Positions 11,064 to 22,123 of a stretch of 64,000 bases of DNA are shown here, piece by piece (the stretch's first letter is position 1; each line of letters opens with the position of its first letter). The stretch covers positions 110,806,880-110,870,879 of the forward strand of contig NC_135497.1 of NCBI RefSeq assembly GCF_052857255.1, given 5' to 3'. This stretch comes from Amblyomma americanum (Eukaryota; Arthropoda; Arachnida; Ixodida; Ixodidae). A model generated the notes under the pieces. The model ran no database searches, was not told the origin of the DNA, and was given only the letters and a program-made list of their open reading frames with translations. Made by a program: the position numbers and the translations under genes.

Positions 11064-13114
11064 CCGGAAGCGGCCTGCTGAAGGCGGGCCTCCATGTCCC
11101 CAAGGCTCCCCTCAGTGGTCCAAATTGTAATGTAATCTGCATATAACGCGTGTTGAATGCCTTCCACCCGGGCCAGTTGGCTTGGGAGGCGCATCATAGC
11201 TATGTTGAACAGGAGCGGTGATAACACCGCTCCCTGAGGGGTACCCCGTGTTCCCATCATGTAAGGGCCGTATTCCTCGCCCTCAATCCGAAGGAAGGCC
11301 TGGCGATTAGTCAAGAAATCTCTTACATACGCGTAGGCCCTAGCCCCACAATCGGTAGAACTCAAGTTGGCCAGGATGCTTCCGTGTTTAACATTGTCGA
11401 AAGCCCCTTTCAGGTCAAGGGCGAGGATGGCTTTGTCATTGTGTTGCATAGTTGTGGGTCACATTACATCCCTGTGCAGCTGGAGAAGGACATCCTGTGC
11501 AGACATGTGGGGGCGAAACCCGAACAGGGTGACTGCAAAGACGCCCTTACTCTCCAGGTATGGAGAGTGGCGATCCCGAACCATCGTCTCCATAAGCTTG
11601 CCCGCACATGAGGTCAGTGATATGGGCCTCAGGTTGTCCGTATTCACGGCCTTACCTGTTTTAGGGATAAACGTCACAAGTGACGTTTTCCACTCGGGAG
11701 GGAGTGGACGCCCGTCCCAGATCTGGTTGATGTATTCTAATAAATGGAGGTAGGCTGGGTCCGGTAGGTTCGCCAACAGGTTCACTGTTATGTGATCCCG
11801 TCCCGAAGCCGTACCCCGGCGCATTTTTGCTAAGGCCGCCTTAAGGTCGTGCAACTCAAAAGGGGCATCAAGTGTTTCATTAGGCCTGCCAGAGTACATG
11901 TACTCAGGCCCAGGCGGGTCCTCCGTACGACAGAGATATCTATCGCACAGAGTGTCCGCAAGTTGCGCCGTCGTACCTTGATACCCTTGCAGAGCCCGCC
12001 GGAGCTGCTTTTGCGTCTCCCCTCTCGTTTGGGAGGGGTCGATTAGACTGCGAAAGAGACGCCACGTCCCCTTCGAGCTCATCTGATGAGCTGCGGCGTC
12101 GCAGCGTGCTATCCAATTTGAATCTGAGAGTTCGGCAGCATACGCTGCAGCCTGCTCTGTGAGTTTGGCTATGCGGTCGCGTAATTTGCGATTAGTTTTC
12201 TGCTTTTTACACCGTTTAGTTAAGCTCCGGCGCGCCTCCCACAAATGCAGGAGGTGGGTGTCCACTGCGGGGATCTCTTCGGTGGTTTGTAGTGTTGTGA
12301 CGTGTTATTTCTGAATGTTGTATATGTGGTTAGCCCACTCCGCGTAGCCGCCGGAAAATAGTACGGGAGGGATAGTGTGATTTCGGAATTTGTGCCAATC
12401 GGTCAGCTTGGCCTGACCCCGTTTTTTGCGCGCTGCCTTCGCCATGAGTGTAATCCGGAGAAGGAGGTGATCGCTGCCTAGAGAATCTCCCAAGTTCTCC
12501 CAAGCAGCCGCTCTAGCATTTTTAACGAGAGAAAGGTCGGGCCACGTGTCGCGGGTTACCGAATTCCCCACTCGGGTGGGATACGCCGGGTCCGTGAGCA
12601 ACGTGAGGCTGAGGGTGGAGATGAGCTCCGCCAGCTTACGTCCTCTTGCCTGTTCGAAGTGGTAGCCCCAATTAAAGCTGGGAGCATTGAAGTCTCCAAC
12701 GACCACTAGAGGCTCTTTGGCTACCATTTTTATCGCGCGAAGGAAGATTTCATTAAGATTTCAAGGGCAGTATATGTTGAGGATATGTATTGACGGGTCG
12801 CGGCGTCTGAGAGGCAGTACCCGGACCATTGTATATTCTTGCTCGGTACTCAAGTCTAAGTCGACTTGAACCACGGTGTAAGCTTTATTCACCAAGATGC
12901 ACGTAGAGGCGCCCCCCTGAAAGGTGCTGTAGCCTGATAATTTAGCGTCTATGCCGGGCTCCTGCAGGGCAATGAGTGCCGGCATGTCTCCTAGGGACTG
13001 CAGGTAGAGCTGGAGGTGTGACCGTTTTTTCCAAGCTCTGAAACCCCTGCAGTTCCATTGGATGATCTGGAATTTTTCAAGGTTTTTATGATTCCTATTA
13101 GATCTGCTAGCCAT
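11064..13114 (-). pseudogene. LINE B ORF2: endonuclease and partial RT, three in-frame stops, 3' truncated
   Basis: All parts lie in one frame from ATG 13112-13114. Endonuclease motifs are IIQWNCRGFRAW, ALQEPGID, VVVGDFNAPSFNWGY and SLGSDHLLLRI. RT motifs are GTASGRDHITVNLL, NLRPISLTSCAGKLME, LALDLKGAFDNVKH and GTPQGAVLSPLLF. The catalytic box reads YADY instead of YADD. Stops occur at 12761-12763 (TGA), 12305-12307 (TAA) and 11459-11461 (TGA), with no frameshift, so the decay is by point mutation. The frame then continues without interruption across 11064 into the SENP unit. RT thumb, any RNase H and the 3'UTR are absent. Confidence 0.88.
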
Positions 13115-13143
13115 TTTGTTCTATTTATTTACGGGCGAGCGGA

Positions 13144-15015
13144 CTAGCTCTGGCCGGGAGCCAGCGCAACCCCAGCGATTGGCCGCACCGACCCACCAGC
13201 TACAGATCCTGAACCATGTTCCTCCGCTGCCTGGCGGGAGGCTGTCTTACGTTTGAGGTGAGGGGATTCGCAGCTAGTGGCGTTCTTAATTTGGGTGCTG
13301 ACCCAGGGCTGCGCGGCTTTAAGGACCGAGTCAGTGACCTGGGCCATAAGGTCGGGAAGTGCTTGCGTTAAAGCTGCCTTGAACATGTCCTGGGAGGACT
13401 CGCGGACTGCTGACATGATTTGATTCGGGAGGGCCGCCACTTGCTCCTCCAGTTGCTCGGTTTGGCGCTGCAGTGCCTCTAGGCCGGCGACGCGACCAGC
13501 AGATCCAACTACCGTGTCCCCGCACTGCCGCGAGACGCTAGTGAGGCAAGATGTTACGGATGACCCGTCATCCTCGTCATCTGGCTCAGCTTCTTGCATT
13601 GGTTCGGATGACCCGGCCTGTTTGGCCTCTAATTCTTGAATTTTGCGCGCTAGAATTTGGTTCTGGCGCCTGAGCTCCTCTACCTGCTGCTGTAGGGCGG
13701 TTTCGGTAGGGGAGGGACGGGTAGGGGGCCCGGAGACTGCCCTACTCCAACTGCTCTCCTGTGGTTGGACGGGTGCCAAGGGCGGGAAGTCCCTGGCGTT
13801 GAGGACCGGGGGCACCGCCTGGGTCGCGGACTTGACAGGTTTCGATGTGCCGGGTTTGGCCTTGGTTTCCTGATCGGCTGGCGCTTTCTTGGCCTTGGGC
13901 GGAGGAGCCTGCTTGGGCCCCGTCTTTGTCTTCGGTTTGGATCCGGATGGGGAGCTCGGTTTGATGGCTTTCCGGAACCACCCGGCACAGCCAGGAGCTC
14001 CGGTAGGGTGGCCGCCTCCGCAGATGAGGCAGCTCGGAACACAGTCATGTTCTGCCGGGCCGTCAGGAGTGGCATCGAGAACCTGGACTCCGCAGCGTTT
14101 GCAGCGGCCCGGCTGCGGTCGCGGGCACGCATCGGCCCGATGGCCCACTGTGCCACAGCGGTGGCATGCTGGCACTGTTTTCTTGTACAAGCGAACAGGG
14201 AGCCGTTCGTAGCTGTACAACACCGTCCGTGGCACCTTGGTCCCCGCGAAGGTGATCACCGCAACCGGGGTTCCCCCTAGCTTGCGCACAGACACCACAT
14301 TTTGTTCCGCACTGAGTTTTCGTTTAACACTTTCAGACGTTTCGTCTGGCGAAACAGTCACGACGCCTCGACAGAACGCACCGGAGGGTTTAGGGTGTCC
14401 CCGGAACGGTAGCTCGCGTTCCCCTACCGGCAGCACAATATCCCGGAGTAGCTTCTCCGCGGCGTCGACAGATTTCAGTGCACATACAAGGACGTTTTGG
14501 TCCCAAACGGGCCACACCTCAAGTCCAGCATTTGCGTCGTCCCCGAGGATGCTGCGGTCTGCAGCGCCGGCTCGTCCAGGACCAAAAGTTGCCTTGAGGC
14601 CGACCGTGTTTCTTGGTTTTAGCACCACGACGATGTCATCTTTTTCAATGCGCGGCGTGTTCTGCGGCCGCCACCGGAGTTGCTTGGAGCTCTTCGAGGC
14701 TGCGTTCAGCGCACTCCCGCCCTGCGTATGCGCAGAGCTAGCCGGCGCCTGTTGCTGGGTGGCACCAGCACCAGCGTCCCTCGATGCCGCCGCCGCATTC
14801 TTTCCGCGCCAGACGCGGACCATATCTTGGAGGTAATCGTCCTCGGTTGGTAGAGGATCCTCGCCTTGAGTCGTATCCTCGGATTGATGGGTATCCATTG
14901 TTACGATCTGCAAGGACTGCGGGTTGTATCCGGTGACTTGATTTGGAGCCGCCAGAGCCGAGGGATCCCCGACCGGGGCCATCGCAGGCCCCGGCGCCGT
15001 TAGGCTTAGCACCAC
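13144..15015 (-). CDS. LINE B ORF1 (Gag-like, zinc knuckles), intact
   Basis: This is an open frame of 623 codons from ATG 15013-15015 to TAG 13144-13146. After a low-complexity N-terminus, residues of roughly 115-280 form an RRM-like module. Cysteine-histidine knuckles follow at about 282-345 (CHRCGTVGHRADAC, then CKRCGV...HDC and CLICGGGHPTGAPGC). A Lys/Pro-rich linker precedes a coiled coil at about 438-465 (LQQQVEELRRQNQILARK), as in ORF1 proteins that oligomerise. ORF1 is undamaged although ORF2 has three stops. It is GC-rich, unlike LINEs A and C, so it is a different family. Confidence 0.85.
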   Translation of the reverse strand: MVLSLTAPGPAMAPVGDPSALAAPNQVTGYNPQSLQIVTMDTHQSEDTTQGEDPLPTEDDYLQDMVRVWRGKNAAAASRDAGAGATQQQAPASSAHTQGGSALNAASKSSKQLRWRPQNTPRIEKDDIVVVLKPRNTVGLKATFGPGRAGAADRSILGDDANAGLEVWPVWDQNVLVCALKSVDAAEKLLRDIVLPVGERELPFRGHPKPSGAFCRGVVTVSPDETSESVKRKLSAEQNVVSVRKLGGTPVAVITFAGTKVPRTVLYSYERLPVRLYKKTVPACHRCGTVGHRADACPRPQPGRCKRCGVQVLDATPDGPAEHDCVPSCLICGGGHPTGAPGCAGWFRKAIKPSSPSGSKPKTKTGPKQAPPPKAKKAPADQETKAKPGTSKPVKSATQAVPPVLNARDFPPLAPVQPQESSWSRAVSGPPTRPSPTETALQQQVEELRRQNQILARKIQELEAKQAGSSEPMQEAEPDDEDDGSSVTSCLTSVSRQCGDTVVGSAGRVAGLEALQRQTEQLEEQVAALPNQIMSAVRESSQDMFKAALTQALPDLMAQVTDSVLKAAQPWVSTQIKNATSCESPHLKRKTASRQAAEEHGSGSVAGGSVRPIAGVALAPGQS

Positions 15016-15265
15016 CGCGGCGTGACGAAAGCTTTAAATGACCGAAAAGTGGTCAAAAATTGGCCCCACCTTAACAAACGTGGTGTGGACGGGTGCCGCT
15101 GAGGTTCCTGGAGACGATGATACCAGGCTTGCACGGGGAAAAGTTGGTGTATCGCAATTGATTGCGATCTGTCACGGAGCCGACGCGGTATGCGACCGCT
15201 CCCGTCACCGACCGTCCCTCTCCTATCCTGTGGCAAGGATCACCCAGCCTACTCACGATCATGCT

Positions 15266-15718
15266 CAAAATGGAAAGTAGAAAAAGAAATAATAACTCAA
15301 AACAAATGAAAATGTCACCTTCAAGGAAGCAAGGCGACGCGTCACAGCCAGCAAATTTTTCCTAGCTCCCAATACAAACTTCGCCGATGCGGTGCGATGG
15401 GGTGGCGCACCACACCGGTTCTCAACGCCTGCTCAGGCCTCACCGAGTGAGTCCGGGGGAGAGCAATCCACCCCTCTGGCAGAGGCAGCGAAAGCTGCCC
15501 CGCCAACTCCGAGAGAAGGCCTGCCGACCTCCGAGTCGGGAGCCAACAACGCTTCTTCCAACCGGGAAAGGCCTACCACACGTATACCCGTAGCTTCACA
15601 GGAGTCCAGCTCCTCCAGGGAGGTGATGGATACCACCCCCAGCACTTCTGTGTTGAAGGGGCGGCATAATTTTCTCGAGAGAAAAAGAAAGCCGAGAATA
15701 ACTCCTCCTGAAAACTAA
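15266..15718 (+). pseudogene. LINE C ORF1 C-terminal remnant
   Basis: The end is open as 108 codons (15392-15718) with a Pro/Ser-rich tail and a VMDTTPSTS...LERKRKPR ending, matching LINE A's VMDTTPTPP...VERKKDRP. Upstream the WKVEKEIIT stretch is broken by a stop near 15307. The zinc knuckles are not included in this truncated copy. Confidence 0.75.
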
Positions 15719-15746
15719 TCTTCCTCAACACCCAACACACTAAAAC

Positions 15747-17341
15747 ATGGAATTTTTGGTTCAATGGAACTGTAGAGGAATGATGAAGAACTACACAGAC
15801 ATTATAGGCATACTAAAATCAATGTCACCTTTAGCTCTATCTCTTCAGGAGACAAACCTAGGGCCAAAACACAAAAACATCTTGAAAAAATTCCAAATTT
15901 TTCGACGAGATAGAGAACAGGCTCTCAGGTGGCATCGCAATTATAACGCAAAGCAGCGTCCCTGCACGCGAAATACCATTGAAAACAAACTTTGAGGCTG
16001 TAGCAGTCAGTGTAGTTACACACAAAACAATAACAATATGCTCTGTATATATACCACCACACCTCACAGTTACTATCCACGATTTGGAAAGCCTTTTCCA
16101 TCAACTACATGAACCATATGTGGTAGTCGGGGATTTTAACGCGCACTCCTCCTTTTGGGGTAGCGAGCGCACAGACACCAAAGGCCAAATAATTGAAGAC
16201 CTGATACTTACTAATAACATATATGCCTAATGAACACAGGAAAAACCACATATTGCTGTCCCAGCTCGAGAAAAATGAGCTGCCTTGATTTAACTTTCGT
16301 ATCACCATCAGTTTTTAATGATTTTATTTGGGGCATTTTAAATGACCCCAGAGGAAGTGACCATTTACCCAGTTTTAAAATTATCATCCTCAATCCAAAT
16401 CATTCCAGCACGACCCCAGCGCTGGAAACTCCAGCTAGCTGACTGGTCGGTGTTTACCGAAAATGCCACATAACATAAAGAATTCAATGATAAGCTTAGC
16501 ATAGATGAAATAAATGAAAAAATTACCACCTGTATAATTTATGTTGCAAAAATAGCGATCCCGCAAACATCAGGACAAATCAGAAAAAATCACAAGGTTT
16601 GGTGGACACAGGAGTGCAGACTGGCAAAAAAAGAACAAAACAAAGCATGGGGAATATTTCGAAGGTACCCCACAGCAGAGAACCTGTTATTATTTAAAAA
16701 GGCCCGGGCCAGTGCTCCTCGTATTCGCAGAAATGCCGAAAAAACGTCCTGGAGGAAATATGTATCCGAAATAAATACTTCACTACAGGCCAAGAAGTTG
16801 TGGGATGAGGTCCGCAAATTCAGTGGCGACTATTCTCCTTACACTTTTCCATTTCTGTCCACCCCTGGTACAGAAACAACATTACAAGAACAGGCAAACA
16901 TATTAGGTTAGCACTTCGCTGCTGTTTCCAGTTCGTCCAACTACACAGAAACTTCAAAAATACAAGTCCATAGCAGAAAAATAAAAACTTCCCATAGGAG
17001 CAAGCATGAATGAACATTATAACATGAAAATTACAATAGAGGAACCAAATAGAGTACTGTCTGCAGGCAAACAGACAGCAGCAGGCCCAGATAATATACA
17101 CTACACCATGCTTGCACATCTTCCCTGAGGCTGCCGTTGGGGCACTTCTAAAATTCATCAAAAATCTTGATTTCAGGGAATATACCTGACGCATGGAAGA
17201 AAGCCATTATAGTACCTTTCTTGAAGCCTGCCAAACCATCATCAAGTCCTGATAGTTACAGTCCAATTGCACTCACCAGCTGCCTATAGCAAAATCATTT
17301 GAAAGTGTGGTGAACATCCGACAAACATTTGTTCTTGAATC
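15747..17341 (+). pseudogene. LINE C ORF2 5' part: endonuclease and start of RT
   Basis: It begins MEFLVQWNCRGMMKNY, with LQETNLGPKH, then VVGDFNAHSSFWGSER at about 16120-16160 and RGSDHLP near 16350. Frameshifts are visible near 15930, 16230 and 16385, with stops such as TAA near 16471 and TAG near 16907. RT fingers follow (AAGPDNIHYTML near 17080; PDSYSPIALTSC near 17255). The RT breaks off at about 17341, at the codons matching VLES in LINE A, where the duplicated block is inserted. Confidence 0.8.
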
Positions 17342-18188
17342 TTATCACCATAAAAACACAGTAATATACGCAGCCTCCAGCAGTGAAATGACTGCAAATA
17401 GCTCGAAACATAGATCAAAAAACCCTCTTTTACTGTATATCCTGCAAAACCTGCATCAGCTTGCAATACGCGGGTACAACGTGCATTTCTGCTGGGTTCC
17501 AAGCCATGTTGGAATTCCTGGAAACGAGCTCGCAGACTCCGTGGCAGGAAATGCAACCGGGAGTGACGTCTGCAAAATGAAGATCCCCTGGCAGGAATAT
17601 AAAGGAACAATTAAGTGAGCGCTGAAATCTAAATGGCAGGCTGAATGGAACCATGCACTAAATAATAAACTGCACCTCATAAAGCAAAACATAAAAGAAT
17701 GGAAGGATTGCAATCACAAAAACAGATTTTATGGAGTCATACACTCAAGACTAAAAATTGGACACGCACACTTAACACATAATTTTTTACTCAAGGGAGC
17801 AGATCCATCAGAATGCGAGCATTGTAGTTGCCCGCTTTTAGTCATTCACATCCTTTTAACCTGTCCATTGTATGAAATGCATCGTCATACTTATTTTGCA
17901 AACTTTTACAAACATCACGTACCATTCCATCCATCTCTTCTGTTAGGTGATGAACCTATGGTACCATTTGATAAAATTATGGAGTTTTTAAATAGCATTG
18001 GAATTTAAAGGTTTTTATAGTTTTTTTTCATATCACATCATCTAAAGGGTACCCTGTCACAGACAAGGAGGCGCCGTAGCCAGGCACAGTGGGAGGCAAC
18101 TCCTCGCCCTCTTGCTCTTGGCAGTATCCTACATTCAGACTCCATTTCATTCCTTTTTTACTGCCATGATTATACCGCAGTTTAAGTC
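17342..18188 (+). repeat. Duplicated RNase H plus 3'UTR block inside LINE C RT
   Basis: This block matches 19660-20499 nearly base for base, with about a dozen differences seen by eye (for example gaatataaagg versus gactataaagg, and a longer T-run in the 3'UTR). It encodes the RNase H tail (WVPSHVGIPGNELADSVAG, the zinc-like CEHCSCPLLVIHILLTC and the final FLNSIGI) and about 180 bp of 3'UTR. The RT sequence before it (ends about 17341) and after it (resumes about 18209) is complementary, with nothing obvious missing. A short filler lies at 18189-18208. Confidence 0.85.
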
Positions 18189-18208
18189 TCGTCAATACGA
18201 GGCTAGTT

Positions 18209-20323
18209 TACATTCTAGAATTGAACAAGCGAATAGATCGATTCCAATGCGGTTTCCAACGTCACCGATCTACGGTAGACCTATTGGTGCGCCTTGAAAC
18301 ACATCCGGGAGGCTCACGCATATGGCCAATACTGTCTGTCGGTATTTTTCGATCTAGAAAAGGCATACGACACAACCTGGAGGTGTGGAATCCTCCAGGA
18401 CCTTGTAAACACTGGAATTGGTCGGAAAATGCTCCGATGTATTGAAGACTTTCTTTCCGTACCTACAGAGTCCAGTTGGGCAACACTCTTTCTGACGTGT
18501 TTGTTCAAGAAAATGGAGTCCCCCAAGGTAGCGTGTTGAGTGTGACGCTCTTTTGCTTAAAAATAAATTCATTAACTAATATCATCCCACCTAGTGTGCA
18601 ATACTCATACGTAGATGATCTGCAAATCAGCTTTGCATCCTGCAACTTTGCTGTCTGCGAACAACAAATACAAACAACTGTCAATCGCCTCACAAAGTGG
18701 GCGGATGAAAATGGACTCAGGTTCTCGCCAGAAAAAACTGTTTCGGTCTGCTTCTCACGCAAACGAGGCCTACTTCCACATCCATCCCTGCATCCCAGTG
18801 GAAAAACCATTCCCGTAAAAACCGAACAGAAGTTTCTTGGTTTGATCTTCGATTCAAAACTAACATTCGGACCACACATCAAGCAGCTGAAGCTCCGCAC
18901 TCAGAAAGCTACAAATATCCTGAAAGTTCTGTCCCACCAGACATGGGGTGCAGACAGACTTTGCTTACTCCGCCGATATTGATCACTGATACGCTCGAAG
19001 ATGGACTATGGGTGCGTTGTTTATTCTTCAGCCCGACCATCCACATTGAAAGCTCTAGACCCCGTCCATCATTCCGGATTAAGGATTATTCTAGGTGCGT
19101 ACCGAATGTCGCCTATTCAAAGCCTATATGTGCAATGCCACGAACCGTCTTTGCAATCGCGAAGAGCATTTCTAACATTGACATATGCACTAAAGATTTG
19201 TTTCATTTCCGGAACACTCCTCCAAACCTCTTTTGGAAAATACATGTCAGACAGCTCTCTTCCGAAATAAAACAACATATATGCCAACCATACGAATCAG
19301 GATAGACCAGACCGCCGAATCATATGAACTCAATCATTCTGTAGAGCATCTGTTCCCATACGAAAATGACGTCGCACATTGGATAAAAACGTCCGTGCAA
19401 TGCAAATTTTCCATTAGGCAAATACGACAAGAAAGCTGTACCATTGGCATTTATACAAAGCGAGTTTTTTTAAATTGAAGAAAAATATAATGAATTCACT
19501 GCTTTATACACAGACGGCTCAAAAACTCATGACAGGGTAGGTGCAGCTGCCGTGCAAAAGTGTTCAACCAGTCGTGCCATTGTTACTTAACCCAAAAGCA
19601 AGTGTGTACACTGTGGAATTATATGGAATATTGATAGCACTGGACGACATAAGTAACCAACACAATAAAAACGCAGTAATATACACAGACTACAGAAGTG
19701 CCATGACTGCAATTAGCTCGAAACATAGATCAAAAAACCCTCTTTTACTGTATATCCTGCAAAAACTGCATCAGCTTGCAATACGCGGGTATAACGTACA
19801 TTTCTACTGGGTTCCAAGCCATGTTGGAATTCCTGGAAACGAGCTCGCAGACTCCGTGGCAGGAAATGCAACCGGGAGTGACGTCTGCAAAATGAAGATC
19901 CCCTGGCAGGACTATAAAGGAACAATTAAGTGAGCGCTGAAATCTAAATGGCAGGCTGAATGGAACCATGCACTAAATAATAAACTGCACCTCATAAAGC
20001 CAAACATAAAAGAATGGAAGGATTGCAATCACAAAAACAGATTTTATGGAGTCATACACTCAAGACTAAAAATTGGACACGCACACTTAACACACAATTT
20101 TTTACTCAAGGGAGCAGATCCATCAGAATGCGAGCATTGTAGTTGCCCGCTTTTAGTCATTCACATCCTTTTAACCTGTCCATTGTATGAAATGCATCGT
20201 CATACTCATTTTGCAAACTTTTACAGACATCACGTACCATTCCATCCATCTCTTCTGTTAGGTGATGAACCTATGGTACCATTTGATAAAATTATGAAGT
20301 TTTTAAATAGCATTGGAATTTAA
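18209..20323 (+). pseudogene. LINE C ORF2 3' part: RT palm to RNase H
   Basis: RT resumes with a QCGFQRHRST-like stretch, then FFDLEKAYDTTWRCGI, GVPQGSVLS, a YVDDLQIS active-site box and FLGLIFDSKLTFGPHI. RNase H has YTDGSKT near 19510, IYTDYRSAM and WVPSHVGIPGNELAD. Breaks include a frameshift near 18465, a stop at 18979-18981, a shift near 19270 and a stop at 19931-19933. The protein ends at TAA 20321-20323. Motif order and spacing agree with LINE A. Confidence 0.8.
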
Positions 20324-20499
20324 AGGTTTTTATAGTTTTTTCATATCACATCATCTAAAGGGTACCCTGTCACAGACAAGGAGGCGCCGTAGCCAGGCAC
20401 AGTGGGAGGCAACTCCTCGCCCTCTTGCTCTTGGCAGTATCCTACATTCAGACTCCATTTCATTCCTTTTTTACCGCCATGATTAACCACAATTTAAGT
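19660..20499 (+). repeat. Source copy of the LINE C duplicated block
   Basis: This is the partner of 17342-18188, in its normal place at the 3' end of ORF2 and in the 3'UTR. Similarity stops at the shared tttaagt near 20499; the remaining ~190 bp of 3'UTR is present only here. Confidence 0.85.
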
Positions 20500-20635
20500 A
20501 ATGATATTTTAGATCTTATGAATTTGTTCCAGCCATTTACACTGGATTTTTAGTCTATTTTATTTGTTTATTGCGCACCGCGTATCGTAATGACATCAGT
20601 TTCACTTGTAACCTAGATATAAATAAGCATCGGTT

Positions 20636-20673
20636 TGGCGCTCTTTGGCCTTAGTCGCCCTTGCGCCAATAAA
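20636..20673 (+). other. LINE C 3'UTR stem-loop and poly(A) signal
   Basis: TGGCGC (20636-20641) pairs with GCGCCA (20663-20668), matching the LINE A stem at 4710-4742. AATAAA overlaps its end at 20668-20673. Confidence 0.5.
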
Positions 20674-20913
20674 CTCTCAATTAATTAACACACTGTTTTA
20701 CCCTGCTTGATGTGTCCCCTCTAGTGCAATCTGAAGGCTGTCAAGACCGTTCCGGCTAAAAGGGACCAACAAGTTTTTTTTTCTTGGCTAGACTGTCACC
20801 TAGGCCGCAACAAACATAACAGTGAGATAGAAGAATCCTTCGGATAGCCACGGAAATGCATTTGTTGCACCCCTTTAGCGAAAATAGACATTTTTACAAC
20901 AATTAAATCTTAA

Positions 20914-21563
20914 TACCGCTGTCACACTGGCAACGAAAAGGCCTTTTCGAATCAGGTCCTTATGTTTGAAGGCTTAAGGAGTGAAGCTGCACGGCACAAA
21001 TGTTGTACCTTTGTCGCTAAGGGCCTTGAAGGAGAAGGCGCCCTTCCGATACCTTTGCAGCGCAAAGGCGCGGCATTCGAGAACCTTCGATCGCAGTGCC
21101 GTCCAGCGTCATAAAGTGGAAACAAAGAAAAAATTAGCAGCTAACAATATTTGAAAACATCGTTAAAATATGGAAGGTTTGCCTGGTTTTGCTTTTTGCG
21201 TGGGAGTTTATATTTTATGCCCAGATTTCAAGACAGTATAACTGTTGCCGCAACACCGAGTGGCCTTGTTGGCCTAGGCAATACACAAAACCAGTTGCTA
21301 ATGATGAGAGCTGCTGTTGCTGTTCTTTTAACGAAGCAATAAGAAAAAAAATGTCTGAGCTCAACGAGTGAAAAAAATACACCACTTTAAAATTTTCACT
21401 TCATCCACTTCATGTATAGGAGCGGGTGTTCAGTACCAACACAACTGTTTCACTTTCGGGCTGCACCGAGTGGCTGTGTTGCAGTTCCTTTGAGCCTTCA
21501 CTCCTTTGGTGAAAGTGGTGCCTTGCTGGAAAGGCCTTTGAGGAATGCCATGTGACAGGGGTA
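20914..21563. mobile_element. Non-autonomous TIR (MITE-like) element, 650 bp
   Basis: The left end reads TACCGCTGTCACACTGG and the right end, reversed, TACCCCTGTCACATGGC. Both are followed inward by matching AAAGGCCTTT and GGAGTGAAG stretches. There is no transposase ORF; short frames inside are not conserved. A TA flanks each end. The superfamily is not determinable from the ends alone. Confidence 0.6.
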
Positions 21564-21888
21564 TAAGTAGGTTAAGCTTGAAGTTTTTTAAGTGAGAGCG
21601 TGTATTTGCAACAACACCGGCTAGAATCTTCGTACCCTCCCCTGGTTGCCAAGAGGAAGGGAATTCCTTTCAAGACCTCTCCTGCTAGAGAAACTGTGGG
21701 ATTGGCGCTGAGGGGCACAAGTATTCAAAGGCCTGCTGCAACTTGCTATCGAACGCGCACTTCGTAGGAGTGGTTGAGTGAATGCAGAGAGCGTGCACTG
21801 TAATGCCACAACAACGTGTAAAGAGTGCTTACACATTCTTACGCCATGCGTTCCGGTGGTAGCCGCAACGTGAAACTTGCGGCTAAAG

Positions 21889-22123
21889 TTTATGGGTTTA
21901 TGGGGGTTTAACGTATCAAATCGACTGAGGCTATGAGGGACTCCGTAGTGAAGGGCTCCGGATATTTCGACCACCTGGGGTTCTTTAACGTGCACTGACA
22001 TCGCACAGGACACAGGCCTCTAGAATTTCACCTCGATCGAAACTCGACCGCCGCGGCCGGGATCGAACCCATGTCGTTCGGTTCAGCAGCTGAGCGCCAT
22101 AAGCACTGAGCCACCGCGGCGGC
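21889..22123 (-). mobile_element. tRNA-headed SINE (Ruka-like)
   Basis: Read on the minus strand it opens with GCCGCCGCGGTGGCTCAGTG, a tRNA-like head with box A (TGGCTCAGTGCTT) and box B (GGTTCGATCCC). The body is a conserved TAGAGGCC..AACGTTAAAGAACCCCAGG, and the tail is CCTCATAGCCTCAG..AAACCCCCATAAAC. Pol III internal promoters of this type drive SINE transcription. The resemblance to the tick Ruka family is from memory. Related copies lie at 53759 and 54221. Confidence 0.8.

Larger units (their letters stand above)
11064..15265 (-). mobile_element. LINE B: non-LTR retrotransposon lacking its 3' end
   Basis: Reading right to left: a 5'UTR of about 250 bp (15265-15016), ORF1 (15015-13144), then ORF2 (from 13114) that stops inside the RT domain at 11064, where the SENP-derived array begins. 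The 5' end is present and the 3' end is missing. That is the reverse of the 5' truncation expected from target-primed reverse transcription, so a later deletion, recombination or assembly join is likely. The 5' end lies head to head with the truncated start of LINE C; the exact border between 15255 and 15272 is uncertain. Confidence 0.85.
15266..20690 (+). mobile_element. LINE C: 5'-truncated relative of LINE A with an internal duplication
   Basis: It starts within ORF1, at the position matching the WKKEKEIIT stretch of LINE A, and ends at TGCGCCAATAAA and a TTAATTAACAC-like tail. ORF2 domains occur in the order endonuclease, RT N-part, RNase H plus 3'UTR, RT palm to thumb, RNase H plus 3'UTR. 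The first RNase H/3'UTR block (17342-18188) is a near-identical copy of 19660-20499 placed inside RT. There are many stops and frameshifts, so it is more decayed than LINE A. Confidence 0.88.

Noticed and set aside
13680..14836. Overlapping ORFs of 100-199 codons on both strands
   Set aside because: Shadows of the GC-rich LINE B ORF1; no motifs of their own.
22090..22123. tRNA gene
   Set aside because: Box A and box B are present but the sequence is the head of a SINE repeated elsewhere, not a complete cloverleaf gene.
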